Below, in pieces: positions 1 to 12,275 of a DNA stretch of 64,000 bases. The stretch lies in assembly GCA_036873135.1 (NCBI GenBank), contig JAPTYO010000009.1, forward strand, positions 28,293,756 through 28,357,755, written 5' to 3'. The position numbers were made by a program, and so were the translations under genes. Each line of letters opens with the position of its first letter. The stretch's first letter is position 1. The notes under the pieces are model-generated. The model was not told the DNA's origin, made no database searches, and worked only from the letters and a program-made list of their open reading frames with translations. Origin of the DNA: Clarkia xantiana subsp. parviflora. Taxonomy: Eukaryota > Streptophyta > Magnoliopsida > Myrtales > Onagraceae.

Positions 1-3000
1 GCCGCCAAGGAAACGCTGCAGGGAGCCAACCTCAAGGGTATTTCGGTTAAGATCGAGTTCGCACGACCGGTTTGTTCTATTCTTCTTTGTAGATTATTAT
101 TATTATTGGGTATTAATTATGTTAATTCGCGCAGTCACTGCTGTTTTGTATCGATTATAGAACTGGATAACGTTTTGGCGGTTAATTTCTCAAATTCTCA
201 AATCCAACGTTGAATAATCGGATTAAGATATTCTCATCTGCATCTATGAACCGATTTGATCGCTCAAAATCCTCAATCGAACTCTTAGGGCGCAAATCGA
301 GATTTTTGTAAACAGAAATCTGTGAGTCGTTCTGGTCTAGGGTTAACGGATTTGGTAGAAATATTCAAAATACCATTCTAGTCGTAATCAAATCGAAATT
401 AAGCAATTGATTGAAGCTAACAAATCATTCGTCTAACTCTATTAATTAGATTGCGTTTGTTTATCTTGGTTCTACCGCATTGTTGTTTGCATGAATCGAC
501 ATTCATGATGTTTCGGTACCTCTATTATTACTTGCGCTCGGTTGATTTAAACCAAATTAGGGTTCCTGGGTGATGTCGGTGACCACCGAAATCCGACTCA
601 TTTTGTTCTCCCCGATTTATCAATTCCAGAATTTGAGCTTTGGTTGAATAACTTGCATATATTACTGAAGAAACTATCGTCACTGGCTTAGATTCTGAAG
701 AGATAGGTGCTTGATTGTTGGAAATTCAGCTAATTTGAACGATCTAAGTAGTGCAAATCCACTCCAGATGTTCCCCTTCTAACAGATTCTGGGTTTGTTC
801 ATGGATACGTACGTTACTAGGACTAACGATAGTTCTATCATCAGCGATAAAAATAAATCCGTCTTACCTCAACTTCCAACCAAAGAATTGTCCAATCTTC
901 TCCTAATAAAACAGTTATTAGTAATTATTATTATATTATAAAACTAGTATGCACTGCGTTTTGTGTTTGCTATCCATCTCCCACCAAGCTCTGACGTTCC
1001 CACATGCGGTTCCAAGACGCGCTAAACAAATTTGAAAGGTTAAAGGAATGAACACCTGGCTCTCCAAAGATCTTATGAACGCCCTGAGTTTAAATCTTAC
1101 CTTATACCAAATACTTAAATCCGAAACCTGTTTACATCTTTCCAGCATCCATCGCAATATTCCTATCCTATCTAATGCTCTTATGTTAGGTGTCTGAAAT
1201 TAAACAGCTTATTGTGCACACAGTCAAGATTAGAGTATCCTACAGTGTTAGATTCTTTATGAAATAGTGCATTGGATAGATCTGCTCATGAAAGGAATAC
1301 ATGTCTCTACCCCTTTCTGTTAACCATACTCTTGACGTTCCTTGTAAAACAGACACTCACTTTGCTAAGTTGATACCTTCAAGAAACATTATCCAGAATC
1401 ATTGGCTTTGTCTCCCTTCTATTGCTGTATCAACCCGTTGATCTGTTTATAGTCTTACCTTGGTTTTGGCGGATTGTTGAAAATAACGTGTTAAAAGCGT
1501 ACAGCAATACAAGTTAGAGGTACTGATCAAAGCACAATATCGACCCGCATCTGATTCTTCTTGCATCTCCATTATTTCAACATCTTCTTCATTCAGACTT
1601 GGCAGATGCGGTGTATATCTCTGTGCTTGTAGAGTGCTGATTGTTGCTCAAATTCTCTGATAGTTCCAGTTTCTTATGTTCACCTTTATAGCGGGTTGGT
1701 CTGGATTATTCTAACGTGCTGGTGCTGTCATACTTTTTTCAGGCTAAAGCTTGCAAGGACATATGGGTTGGGGGAATCAGTCAATCTCTATCTGGAGAAG
1801 AGGTTGAAAAGGAGTTCATAAAGTTTGGTAAGATTGTAGAATTTAAGTTCAATCGAGCGCGCAGTACTGCATTCATCGAGTATCTCAGACTTGAAGATGC
1901 AATCCAGGCCATGAGAACTCTCAATGGCAAGCAATTAGGTGGCGAGCAAGTCCGTATTGATTTCGTCCGTCTACAGCCACTGAAAAGAGTAAGCCCGATA
2001 TGCAGTTTCTCTATGAGTTCTCCTAGGATCTAAATTAGCTACCTCCATATTTTCTGGGACTCTTCCTCTCTATAGTCATTGGTGCATTCAATTAAATTGA
2101 ATTTTTTGTATTTCAACTTCTGCATTTAGCTTATTGTCAAAGTCATGCATTGGTGTGTTGTGGGCAACTTTTAGAGATCTATTTATGTGTTACTCGAGTT
2201 GTCTGGTCTGTCCAGTCAGATTTTTATCATATTATATAGAGTTCTTTAATTTTAGGCTTTGAAATTCAGATCAACTGTAGTAGTTCCAATGCCCAAATGT
2301 TGTTAAAAATAAGTTAATTTGAGTCAGGCTTCTGTATCTTCAGGGATTACATTCTTTTTACCAATATTAGGCCATTTGGAAGTTGGAATCAAGAGTATTA
2401 CAACTCATTAAAAACAAAGGGTTTTCTGTTCAAAGTTGGTTATGCTATGTATACATTTGCACCAATCAATTTTTGTTCAGATCAACTAGTTAAGATGTTT
2501 CAGATTCTTGGTTTCTTTGCCCCTAATTGTTATGTTTACTGTGTATTGACCACGGTGCTTCACTTTTTACAGGAAAGCTGGCATGATGCTCCAGACTCTA
2601 GAGATCGTGGTAGGGGAATGCAACCATCTGACATCCATGCTGGCTCTAAAAGGCAACATGTAAGTATAACAAATATGTTCTCCATTGGCACCGGCTCCAG
2701 TCTGCTTGTTTCTTGTTTAGCAAACATGTGAAATTAAAGTTACACTTTTGATCAAGAATATTGGTCGGTTTCCTAATTTGGGTTCAAAGTCTCACTCTAC
2801 TTCACTGTGAATTAACTTTCTGCAGCCGTCACAAGCCTCAGGAGTTCGAGATGGCCAACCAAGTAACATTCTATGGGTGGGGTACCCACCTTCTGTCCAA
2901 ATTGATGAACAAATGTTGCACAATGCAATGATACTATTTGGTGAGATTGAAAGGATCAGTCCTTATCCCGCAAGGCACTTTGCATTCGTGGAGTTCAGAA

Positions 3001-5291
3001 GTATGGATGAGGCCCGTTGTGCCAAGGAAGGGCTACAAGGACGACTCTTCAACGACCCCAGAATCACGATTATGTATTCAAATAGTGGACCCCCTAGTAG
3101 AGGAGTAGGAGAGTATCCTGGATTTCATCCTGGTGTTACTGAACATCCTTTCAGGGCGCCCCCACAAATGGACATGTTTGGTCATAATCTTCCCACAGGA
3201 CCTAATGGCCCACTAAGGCGGTTTGGTCCTCGTCATACCTTTGACCCTGTTTCAGGTTCCGAATACGATGACGATCTGTCGGGTCCAAACTGGAGACGAC
3301 CCTCTCCTCTACATTCTGCCGGTCCGGGAAATAGAATGCCAGGTGGTTGGGATGTCTATGATGGAAACCCGAATCTTAGAGATCCTAAACGTGCAAGAAT
3401 AGATGGTTCTTTGGAAGATCGTTTGGGATTGGAGCGTGGTTTTGATGGGGGTCCCTTCAGTAGTGCTATGCATGGGAAAGGGCGCCTTACTAGTCCAGTT
3501 GGTACAAGATATGGTCCAGGACCTGGCTCAGACCCAGATGATGATTTCATTTGGAGGGGCGTCATTGCCAAGGGTGGGACACCCGTCTGCCATGCTCGAT
3601 GTGTCCCTATTGGAGAAGGCCTTGCAACAGATCTGTAAGTTCCATATATCTATTTTTGTCCGTCTTACTCTTAAGAGTATAGTCCAAAAAATGTATGAAG
3701 CAAAACATTTCGACTTGATAAATGCTGCAAAATGAGAACTTTAGAATATAATTTAATAATAAAATGAGCCTGTCTTTCTATTTCCAGGAATTGTTCTTTT
3801 TTTTATCCTTAAATGGTGAAATGCCGGACTTTCTGATTATGTATCACTCTTAATTCTTATAAGTTTCTCATGTCGCAGCAATGGTACAATAGTTTCTCTG
3901 TTGATTAATATTTAAATTTTTACAGCCCAGAAGTGGTCAATTGTTCAGCAAGGACAGGGTTGGATCTGCTGGCTAAGCACTACATTGATGCGGATGGATT
4001 TGATATTGTCTACTTCTTGCCAGATAGTGAAGATGATTTCGCTTCCTATACGGAGTTCCTTCGCTATTTAGGCTCAAAAGACCGTGCTGGTGTTGCCAAA
4101 TTTGATGATGGAACAACTCTATTTCTTGTGCCTCCATCCGATTTTCTTCGGAAAGTATTAAAAGTAGTGGGTCCCGAACGTCTTTACGGGGTAGTCCTCC
4201 GATTGCCTCAACCTCCAGCCCCAAGCAACGTATCCATGCACCACCCCGTGAGTTTACCTAATTACCCAGATAGACAACCGCGTCTTCCTCCTAACCAACC
4301 TGAGTACAGCTTAGCATCTCCCAAGGAGGACAATCGAGCTTTGTCAACACCAGATTATGGCAGAATTCACCCGCAGAAACCACCACCACCACCATATGCA
4401 CCTTCTACCGAGGTCCCTGCAGTATCGCAAGGTTATGTCCCTGCAGCAGCTGCATCACAACCTTCTAGTGTTGGGTTAACACCCGAGCTGATTGCTGCTC
4501 TATCTAAGCTAGTCCCTGCGAAAACCACAGCAGTACCACCAACACAGGGAACACCTACACCATCCTCTGCGGCTGAAGTTGCAACTCGGCAGCAAAGTTT
4601 CCAACAGAATTTCCGACCATCTATGGATGGTGGTGGTGCACATAATTATGTGCCATCATCAATGGAACAGAACTTCAGGCCACCACTTCCTCCTCCTCCT
4701 GCTCCAAACTCACAAGGATGGAGGCAGCAAGATTATCAAGCGTCTGAATCAGGTGGTAACCACATTTCGGCTCAACAGCAGTTCATGCCATCTCAGATAC
4801 CACAGCAGTTTCAGCCTTATTCATCAGTTATGAACACCCATTCTTCTTCTTCTCCAGCAGTCCACCAGATGCAAGATCCTAATATGATGCAGCAGGGGGT
4901 CATGACCTCATCTGGGCTGTTGTCTAATTTATTGCAGGGTGGACAGTTTGGGGCTCCACCTCAGCACCAGCATGAAGCAGTAACTCAGAGAGGTGGTGGT
5001 TATGCTGTTCCACAAGGAGGACATGAGGCCTCTGGGGTATATAACCATTCACCAGGATTCCAGCATAACATTACGAATCAGGTTCAGGGAGGGAGTTATC
5101 CCCATAATCAAGCGGGACCAAATATGGGCCACTTTTCTAATCATCAAGTGCAGCAGCAGCAGCAGCAGCAGATACAGGCCGTTTCTGCTTCTGGTCAGCA
5201 GAGTCAGGGTCAGCCAGAAGAGGTTGACAAGAACCAGAGATATCAGTCGACACTGCAGTTTGCTGCTAACCTTCTCCTCCAAATTCAGCAG

Positions 5292-5327
<36 letters not shown>

Positions 5328-5366
5328 ACAAATTCTCAACAAGGCCGAGGAGGACCTGCAAATTAG
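1..5366 (+). CDS. FPA: FPA-type RNA-binding protein: RRM and SPOC domains (5' end outside window)
   Basis: Exons by splice sites and continuous frame: 1-69, 1743-1988, 2573-2659, 2826-3634, 3926-5366 (TAG). About 883 residues are visible. Exon 1 is the end of RRM1 (ends KIEFARP). Exon 2 is RRM2 (RNP2 DIWVGGI, RNP1 STAFIEYL). Exon 4 opens with RRM3 ([16 protein letters not shown]) followed by a Gly/Pro-rich linker. The SPOC domain crosses the exon 4/5 junction ([15 protein letters not shown], then [38 protein letters not shown]). A Pro/Gln-rich tail with two polyQ runs ends the protein. This order is that of plant FPA, the nuclear factor of the autonomous flowering pathway that promotes proximal poly(A) site use; family SPOC domains bind phosphorylated partners. 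Introns 1, 2, 3 and 4 are 1673, 584, 166 and 291 bp. The only missing part is the start and most of RRM1. No frame break is seen. The main alternative is another Spen-like paralogue, but SPOC similarity to FPA is strong. Confidence 0.95.
70..1742 (+). other. FPA intron 1, long, with candidate early poly(A) signals
   Basis: This intron runs from GTTTGT at 70 to a pyrimidine-rich CAG at 1742 and splits RRM1 from RRM2 between complete codons. It is by far the longest intron of the gene. AATAAA hexamers occur at 852-857 and 905-910, followed by AT-rich sequence. In Arabidopsis, FPA limits its own level by promoting poly(A) addition inside intron 1. The position and length here fit the same control, but which hexamer is used cannot be told from sequence. 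No coding potential is seen in it. Confidence 0.6.
5149..5328 (+). repeat. CAG trinucleotide runs encoding polyglutamine in FPA
   Basis: Two CAG runs, at about 5150-5170 and 5296-5328, encode glutamine stretches in the low-complexity tail of FPA. They remain in frame. The second is the longer and almost pure, so it is likely to vary in length among individuals. Confidence 0.85.
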
Positions 5367-5860
5367 CAAAGAGTAGAAGTTTTGGTTGTCCCAGGTAATA
5401 ATCTTTCCTGTAGATAGATAGATAGATATATTTATGAGAGTTGTAGCTTGCTTGATAATCATTGCTGGTTATGCTGTAGTGTGCATGCTGATGGGTTTGC
5501 TTTAGGGATTTCTGTTGGATACCCTTGTTTTTTCTAGACAGATGGTTGAGTTTAGTTGGTGTGTTTAAGAGGCTTCATTTTTGCTGCTTAGATCATTAGA
5601 CTTGTATACGCATCTTACGTAGGACAATTAGTTATGTGTAGCCCAACATCGTTGTTTGTATGTTAAAGAAGAAAATGAATGATTTGGTGTAGGTGGTGCC
5701 TGTTTTTGTTCAACATGATATGATTTGTGTATTTATTTATTTATTTTTTTGGATTTTGAATGGACACTCTTTATGCTGCTTGATTTTGATGTACTTGCTA
5801 ACAGATTGTAGTGAGATTATAATTAATAAATTCATAATAGGAAATTGTTGTATAAACTTT
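5367..5860 (+). other. FPA 3' UTR, probable
   Basis: AT-rich sequence follows the FPA stop codon. An AATAAA hexamer at 5825-5830 lies in a T-rich stretch and is the best candidate poly(A) signal. The length is unusual but possible; an additional UTR intron cannot be excluded. Confidence 0.45.
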
Positions 5861-6591
5861 TGTAATTGAATAATGATAATTCAGTATATGGGTTGGATGG
5901 TACGATGAATGAATGTATATTTGTGTGGTAGGTATTATTAAGCTTAAGCTTGCGTAATGGGGTTGGTTTGATAGTAAGAGTGAGTGAAATTATTGGCAGT
6001 AGTAGTTATAGTTAAAGAGTAAATGAGATGAACAAAGGACGATTCATCTTGAATTGAATAATATATATTGTTATTAAAATAATAACTCCCTCGATCCATC
6101 TAAAACTATTTTGCCGGTCGATGATTTAAATTGTTGGCATTACTGATAAGATATAAATGGTGCTTTAGGAATATAAATGGTTAATGTATGTATTGTCTGT
6201 CCCAAATAAATGGACTAAGAAGCTAGTTTACTGATGTATTTGTAGGTGGTGGTTTTTGCACACGCCGTACGTGGAAAAAGGAAAGAGATGTGATTTCGGC
6301 AGCAATATTTAATTATGATATGATACAAGGAGGGAGGGATGGATTAAGATGTTCCAACTTGCAAGCCGAGTTTTGATTTCATCTTTGGGAATTAGGAGGC
6401 TTAAGTTAGGTTTTAAGGGGTTGGTGTTTGAATGAATGAATATACATAACAATGTATTTAGTTTGGTAGTAGTGACAGTGAGTTGCTGCCATGTTATGTG
6501 CCTGCACTGCAGCTCTCCCTACTAACAGCTACTATCATTATTGTAATAATAATTAGATAGATAGTTGACCCGCCCTCAAATTTAAGCTAAA
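5861..6591. other. Intergenic spacer
   Basis: AT-rich spacer between the FPA 3' end and the Helitron. No gene, RNA gene or repeat structure is supported here apart from short GATA-like tracts. Confidence 0.5.
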
Positions 6592-9099
6592 TCTACTATC
6601 TATCTACTATCTACTACATATTTAAAAGAGGGAGTGGCCCTCACCCCTAAACGGTGCTTCCTCATCTCCAAAAGCTACAACCTGTATTCGGTCTCTTCCC
6701 TAAACGTCGTAACGTTAACCAAACGTTGTATCCCGGTCCCTTCTAAAAATTTATCACCGGCCAATAACATATACAGGAACCAACCACAGACGGGCGGTTC
6801 CCAGCAGCCAGTATATGTCTCCGCCGCTCGCTCCACTGATTCGCCTCCACCACGGAATCGCCTCCACCGCTGAATCGCCTCTGTCAATCCGCTTCCACAT
6901 ACGACTGCACAGGAATAATCTTGTTCAATTAGCCGTCCGCTCCGCGGATTCCTCCCATTGCATGTTTCCGCTTCTAAGTTTCATCAAATTCCTGTTTTTG
7001 GGTATGCATAAGTCGCCTCCTACCGTCGTCAAATAGAACTGGGTCTCAAGTTCTTCTTTCATCAATTAGCTTTATTCATTTATTTATGTTCATTAAACAG
7101 GAAATGTCTGCGAGGATGTCGACTGTGCGACATGAATCTGCAAACAATATAACGCCACCATTTTCTTGTATGAATGCGTGTGTGATTTTGGGTGGAGACA
7201 GAGTCTCTAACCTGGTGATGATAACCTCAAGTTCCTTCCTTGCGGGATTCCTAACTATAATTCTCTATCTCTGATTTCTTTATGAGCAATTCACGAATGT
7301 TAGCTGATCTGGCTTTATGTTAAAGCACCTGACTTTATAGCTACTGTCGAAGTTTTTGCAATTTAAATTTTAAATTACGCATCTACCTTGAGTAATAGTA
7401 ATCTGTAATCCACAAAGCTGCATAGCATAGCGACTGTACCAATTTTTTTTTTTGCATAAGGGATTCGATGATCAACACAAATTCCATATAGTCCATAGTA
7501 GACATTTGCTAATTGCTTTTGGATGAGTGAACAAAACACTTTTGAATTTAATTCAAATTGAGGAAGAACAAATTGAATCAGTGAGTTCAAGTGTAAATAG
7601 AGTTAACATTGTTTCACTTAAATAGAGATGATTCTTTAACTCAAGACACTAAAAACCTCACATGCCTTGTGCAAAATTAAGTTTTTCTGTTTTTTGTGGT
7701 ATTGTAGGTGCACTCGATACCACCTGCTTAAAAGGCACACTCAATTTACACTATCTTTCCATGTTAGAAAGAATATAAGTCTTCTTTTCAATCCTTGAAT
7801 ATGATTTGTTTTTGGAGTATTGTTATTTGATTTCATCTTGTTTTTGGGTTTGCAGGTACAATTTGATTGGACTGTCCAAAGTCCAAACTTGGGGATTGGT
7901 CATCCAATGAATCTACTCTCCCATCTGCTAATTTGCCGAAAAATGGTGAGAACCATCAGATGTTCTTGTCATACAGACTATATTTCAGCAAGATTGTTCT
8001 AATAACTTTATACTCTGCTAGATTCTTTCTCGCCAGCCGCTCGACAGTTGCGGAACTTTAACTGGTTAGTAGCTCATTGATTTAATACTTTCTGATTTGC
8101 ATGTTCAGTTTTGAGTCTTCTTTCTGAAATTGATCACTCGGATGTCTGGCCATAATCTTAATTAGACAAGAGACCGAGTTTACCACACTTTCCTGTTTTG
8201 TTATTTTCTATTCCATTCACATGTCATTGCTCAACATCTATTTTGGTTCATTATTTAATTTAGTTCCAATGCAGTTCATCTTCATATATAGGCAGCAAAT
8301 CCATTTTCTTGTGTGATTGGGATGTTGTTGAACTTATGCCCCCTGCTAAACTCTTTGTACATCACAATATATTAATAATATATTTTTTACTACATTTGCC
8401 ATTGCAGATAAAAAGGGCTATCAAAGAGTTTCCCAAAGTATGAAATCATGTCATCTTTGAGTGTATTATGTATTAACACAAATTCTAGCACTAAATGAAG
8501 AGGTGTTGTATGACATTAATTTTGTTGAGACTTGTGAGTGCAGTATTGAATAACTTATACGTTCTACAAGATTACTAGGTGCGCAAGGATAAACTCCGAT
8601 GAACAAGTTCTTACCAACTAGCTCTTTGAGATATCGTAGGAATATATATATATATTCACTAATATTATATAGTTTGGTTTGTTAATGATATTACATTCTT
8701 CTTCATTCTCCTTGTTGCATTTTTTTAAATCCACTAACTTAACTGTTTAATTAAGCTGTTGATAGTTACAGCTTGCATGTATCCTTAAGAAGCTATTGGG
8801 AATCCTTGGAGAATATGATCTTATTTTGAGATTGTTATGTAAAAATAAAATGTGTTATGTGTATTTTAGAATGCTCTTTCATAAATATAAAATTGGGGTA
8901 GACGAGAATGCCTTGCGAGTAATGGAGCCTAGAAGTAGAGGATCTCTTTTCCGAATATATATATATATATATATATATGTTAGCTTGCAATAAGAGAATA
9001 TTCAGTCTATTTAGTTCTGCGTTCTGACATTTATCTATTTAGAAACTTTAAAATAAAACTCAACAACGTACGCATGCAACGCATGTGTGCAATATCTAG
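6592..9099 (+). mobile_element. Non-autonomous Helitron (candidate)
   Basis: The left end reads TCTACTATC after an A (6591) and soon passes through TTTAAAAGAGG, as plant Helitron 5' ends do. The right end reads AATATCTAG before a T (9100). Directly upstream of it, at about 9068-9090, is a hairpin with a 9-bp stem (two G:T pairs) and a 5-nt loop. A TC start, a hairpin, a CTAG end and insertion between A and T without target duplication are the Helitron signature. No Rep/helicase frame is present, so it would depend on another element. It holds only short ORFs, two poly-pyrimidine/AG pairs resembling acceptor sites (for example near 7855), and an (AT)12 run at 8955-8978. The exact 5' base is uncertain because TCTACTATC-like units repeat there. 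Confidence 0.65.
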
Positions 9100-9327
9100 T
9101 TATTCTAAAGGTGAGAATATTATTACCTAAAAAAATTAGGGAAACCCATATCACTTTTCAATCCTGTCTGTGATTTCTCACTTTAATAACATTAACTCAA
9201 TTGAAAAATCAACATTATCTTATCATCAAGCAACATATTTTTTTTTATTAATGTTATTTAACTTAATTTTTGTGGAGATTTTTTTTGTATATAATAAGTT
9301 AATGGCTTTGAATTTTTTTAATATTAT
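9100..9327. other. Spacer between Helitron and Tat nest
   Basis: AT-rich sequence without a recognisable gene or repeat. Confidence 0.4.
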
Positions 9328-10161
9328 TGTCAGACCTAAAATCTTAACTAGGGCGATACGTTTTGAAAACGCGCAATTTTGAAAAGTGTCGCCACTAGTT
9401 AATTAAGACTAACTAGAATCCTGAATTATCTAAGCGAATAACAGATTAAACACATAGGTATAAAATTGGTCCACGACCAGAAAATTTAGATTCGAGGGTT
9501 CTATTACGAATTAAAACACATAAAATTAATCACGCCCTTTCGGTACTCAATTCACTTAATTTGCCAATTGTTAAATCAGTTATAAATCAATTCTAAACAT
9601 GAACATCAATAAAAATCTAATAATATTAACAATGATCATATATGACAAAATCGACACAAACTAACATGACGAATATACATAGTTAACTCTTTTACCATTT
9701 AATTAATCTAAAGTAATCAAAATTTAACACTATTCACGTCAAATTAATTCTATAATATGACATGTACTAAAATATAAAATAAACAACATTGCAACATGTA
9801 ATTAAAATTATTTTCCCATAGCTAAATTAAGCCCAACCTAGTTAATCTAATATAAAAATAATAAATAAAAATAGAAAAACAATAAATAAATAAATAAATA
9901 AGCAAATAATGATTAAGTAAATAAATAAAAATAAAAAAGAAAAACCAGCGGGGGAAGACTGCAGGGGACGGGCCTCGACGGTGAAGAGCTCCGGCGACCT
10001 TCCGACGGGATGGGCTGCGCGGACGGGACGACAAGCAGGGACTGACGGCGGCGGATCTGGAAGAGGGGCGGTCGAGCTGCGATGGGGGCAGCAGATCTGG
10101 TGCGGTGGTATGGTTGTCGCTTGGACGGTGGCGCGGTCGTGAGTGGAGTTCCGGTGGGCGA
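9328..10161 (-). mobile_element. Element A, LTR, left part (interrupted by Element 1)
   Basis: The outer edge reads TGTCAGACCTAAA at 9328. The sequence continues at 22088-22816 once Element 1 is removed; the joint lies in a GC-rich tract. The order (AT-rich, GC-rich, then a minus-strand TATA at about 22540) shows that the LTR is transcribed leftward. A second copy in the opposite orientation ends at 58231 with the matching TTTGACA and shares the AT-rich block with the end of the GC-rich tract. Confidence 0.65.
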
Positions 10162-10873
10162 TGTTGGATCACGGTTGGAACTCCGGTACGGTCTTGACGG
10201 AAATCCAAGGTCCTTCGCTCCACGTAATCCTGCAAGAGGGGAATAGACCGGGCGGTGACCCAGAATCCCTCTCCGATGCTTAAATGAGAATCTCGTGGCA
10301 GGCAAAAGCAAGCAATAGTATGAGTATATAATCGTATCCCTGATCTGAGTTAACTTCTTCCTTTATATAGGAGAGGAGTTACCCCAGTTACCTGGTGAAC
10401 TGCCAGGGCAGTTAGCCCACGCTCTGCGTATCTCGGCCACGTTCCGCTTATCTCGGCCAGTTCCGCGTATCTCGGCCAGTTCCGCTTATCTCGGGCCACT
10501 TCCCCACTATTCTGATAGTGGGCGTGTTTCTCGGCCTCAACCTCTGATAGCAAGTCCCGACCAATATCGGGGACTCCAGAGTTATCTCATTGTGTCACCG
10601 CTCGAGGCCCCGTCATCGTGACAGGGCCAACATCCTCAGGGATTCATCATCGGGGCCTGCTTAAAGGTGTCTCATCGGGGCCTACTTAAAGGCATCTCAT
10701 CGGGAGCGTCCAGCTTGCCTATCGGGACCGACCTTGTCGGGACCTCTCACCATCGGGACTCCTCTTGTCGGGGACCCTTCGCATTGGTCTTCTTGACCTC
10801 TTTTAGGGCCCAGTGGGCCTATTTACCGTTTACTCGTCGTTAAAGGGCCTAACGGCTATAACGAAACCCATCA
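10162..10873 (-). repeat. 3' LTR of Element 1
   Basis: 712 bp from TGTTGGATC to CCCATCA. The minus-strand TATA lies at 10361-10370 (read CTATATAAAG). The block CTCCGATGCTTAAATGAG (10271-10288) is downstream of it in the direction of transcription. Four copies of a 19-bp unit with the core TATCTCGGCCA fill 10421-10500. A polypurine tract, seen here as TTTGCCCCCAAG, follows at 10874-10885. Confidence 0.93.
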
Positions 10874-11242
10874 TTTGCCCCCAAGACATGAGGGACTTAC
10901 AGTTCGTCGTGTCTTTCAACTCCCGACCTCCCGATATCGGTATCAGAGGTTTTTCCCTTGAAAAAATTCCTTGACACGGATCTTCTCGTCCAAGATTCAT
11001 TGATACTTCGAGGATAGTCACCAAATCCGAGAAGACTCCTCGGTTACTCGGCCATTAAATGCAGCAGGTGACGAAGCGACGGTTCTGGCACCCGTGCCTG
11101 ATTTTTCTGAAAAAGCACTTTTCAGGCCGTTTCATCATTAACGTCTCTTTCCATTCTGCCCCCTTTTATCTCAACGGCTCAGATTGAAACGCTTCGCCTT
11201 CAACGGTCCAGATTAGAATGTCCTTTCGACTGTCCCTTCCTC

Positions 11243-11249
11243 TATAAAA
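11243..11249 (+). promoter_or_regulatory. TATA box of the antisense gene in Element 1
   Basis: TATAAAA on the plus strand, about 150 bp upstream of the ATG at 11396 and pointing away from the LTR. Similar boxes precede the antisense gene in Element 3 (43928-43935). This places a promoter inside the element but outside the LTR. Confidence 0.6.
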
Positions 11250-12275
11250 CCCTAATCCTGGGCACTGTTCTTCTTTTACCGTTTCTGCGATTTCAAAAGC
11301 TCTGCAACTTCGAAAGCACAAGTTCTTCTCCGGCTTTCTGTTTTCCGATCAACCCTCCAACGACCGTCAAGATCATCCTCTCACTTCAATTCACCATGTC
11401 TGGTAAGAATTCCTTCTCTAATGTTAGCGTAGCCTTTCCCTTATCTTTGATCAATTTGCTTGCATTTTTTCTGAAAACCCACTACGCCTTTTCTTGCCAT
11501 GGCTAATTTTCAGACAGCGGATCCAGTTCTGAGGGGAGAAAACTCTTCAACTTCGATTACGCTCCCAACGAAATCTCGGTGACTGCCTATGACGCAGCTC
11601 TCCGAGAAGGATGCATTACCCAGACCTGGGAGCCTCGTCTTCCTTACTCTTGCCACCGTGCCTCGGGTGACCCTGTGGTCACTCGTCCCGAGGAGGGGGA
11701 GATATTTGTCTCTACCGGACAAATATCGGCAGGGATCCGATTACCCTTCTGCGGGAATTTGGTTGAGATGTGCACCCATTACAAGACGCATCCAACTACC
11801 TTCTCCCCACACGCCATCCACGTGTGGAATGCTTTCCAAGTCCTCTGCTTCCGACAGAAATGGGTCTACAACCTCCAACTCTTCCGAACTTTCTACGGGA
11901 TGAAGTGCAACGAGGCTGGGGTTTGCGCCTTCTATCCTCGGATGCCCAAGTGGAATAAGCAGCAGCTTGCACAGTGCAGTTGGACCAGCGACACCTGGAA
12001 GGTTGTCAAGGGTCGGGGGATCCTCATCTACACAGGGTCCGACAATAGCGGGTGGAAGAGGAGCTACTTCTTCATTAAGAACAGTTCTATCCCATGGCCC
12101 CGATGGGTGGTGGAAGCGGACTCTCCTCCCGCTTATCACACTTACTCTGATGAAGATTTCCAAATCCTTCACTGCATTCAGCTTTACCGTTGGGGGAGTC
12201 TTACACTCCCCTCGATGCTAACTCCCTAACGGAGCGGGACCTGGTGAATGCCGGGATCCGTCTCCTCGACATAAT

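Noticed and set aside
3403..5462. Frames overlapping FPA exons 4 and 5
   Set aside because: Shadow frames of the FPA coding sequence and its CAG runs.
6634..7274. Small plus-strand frames in the Helitron
   Set aside because: Short, no recognisable domain; could be captured exons but nothing supports a product.
9822..10311. Two overlapping minus-strand frames of about 135 codons
   Set aside because: They cross the border of Element A and Element 1 and have no family features.
11579..12229. Element 1 antisense frame as a true transposase
   Set aside because: The Pfam-style name Transposase_28 is historical; no catalytic triad is visible and it rides in a retroelement.
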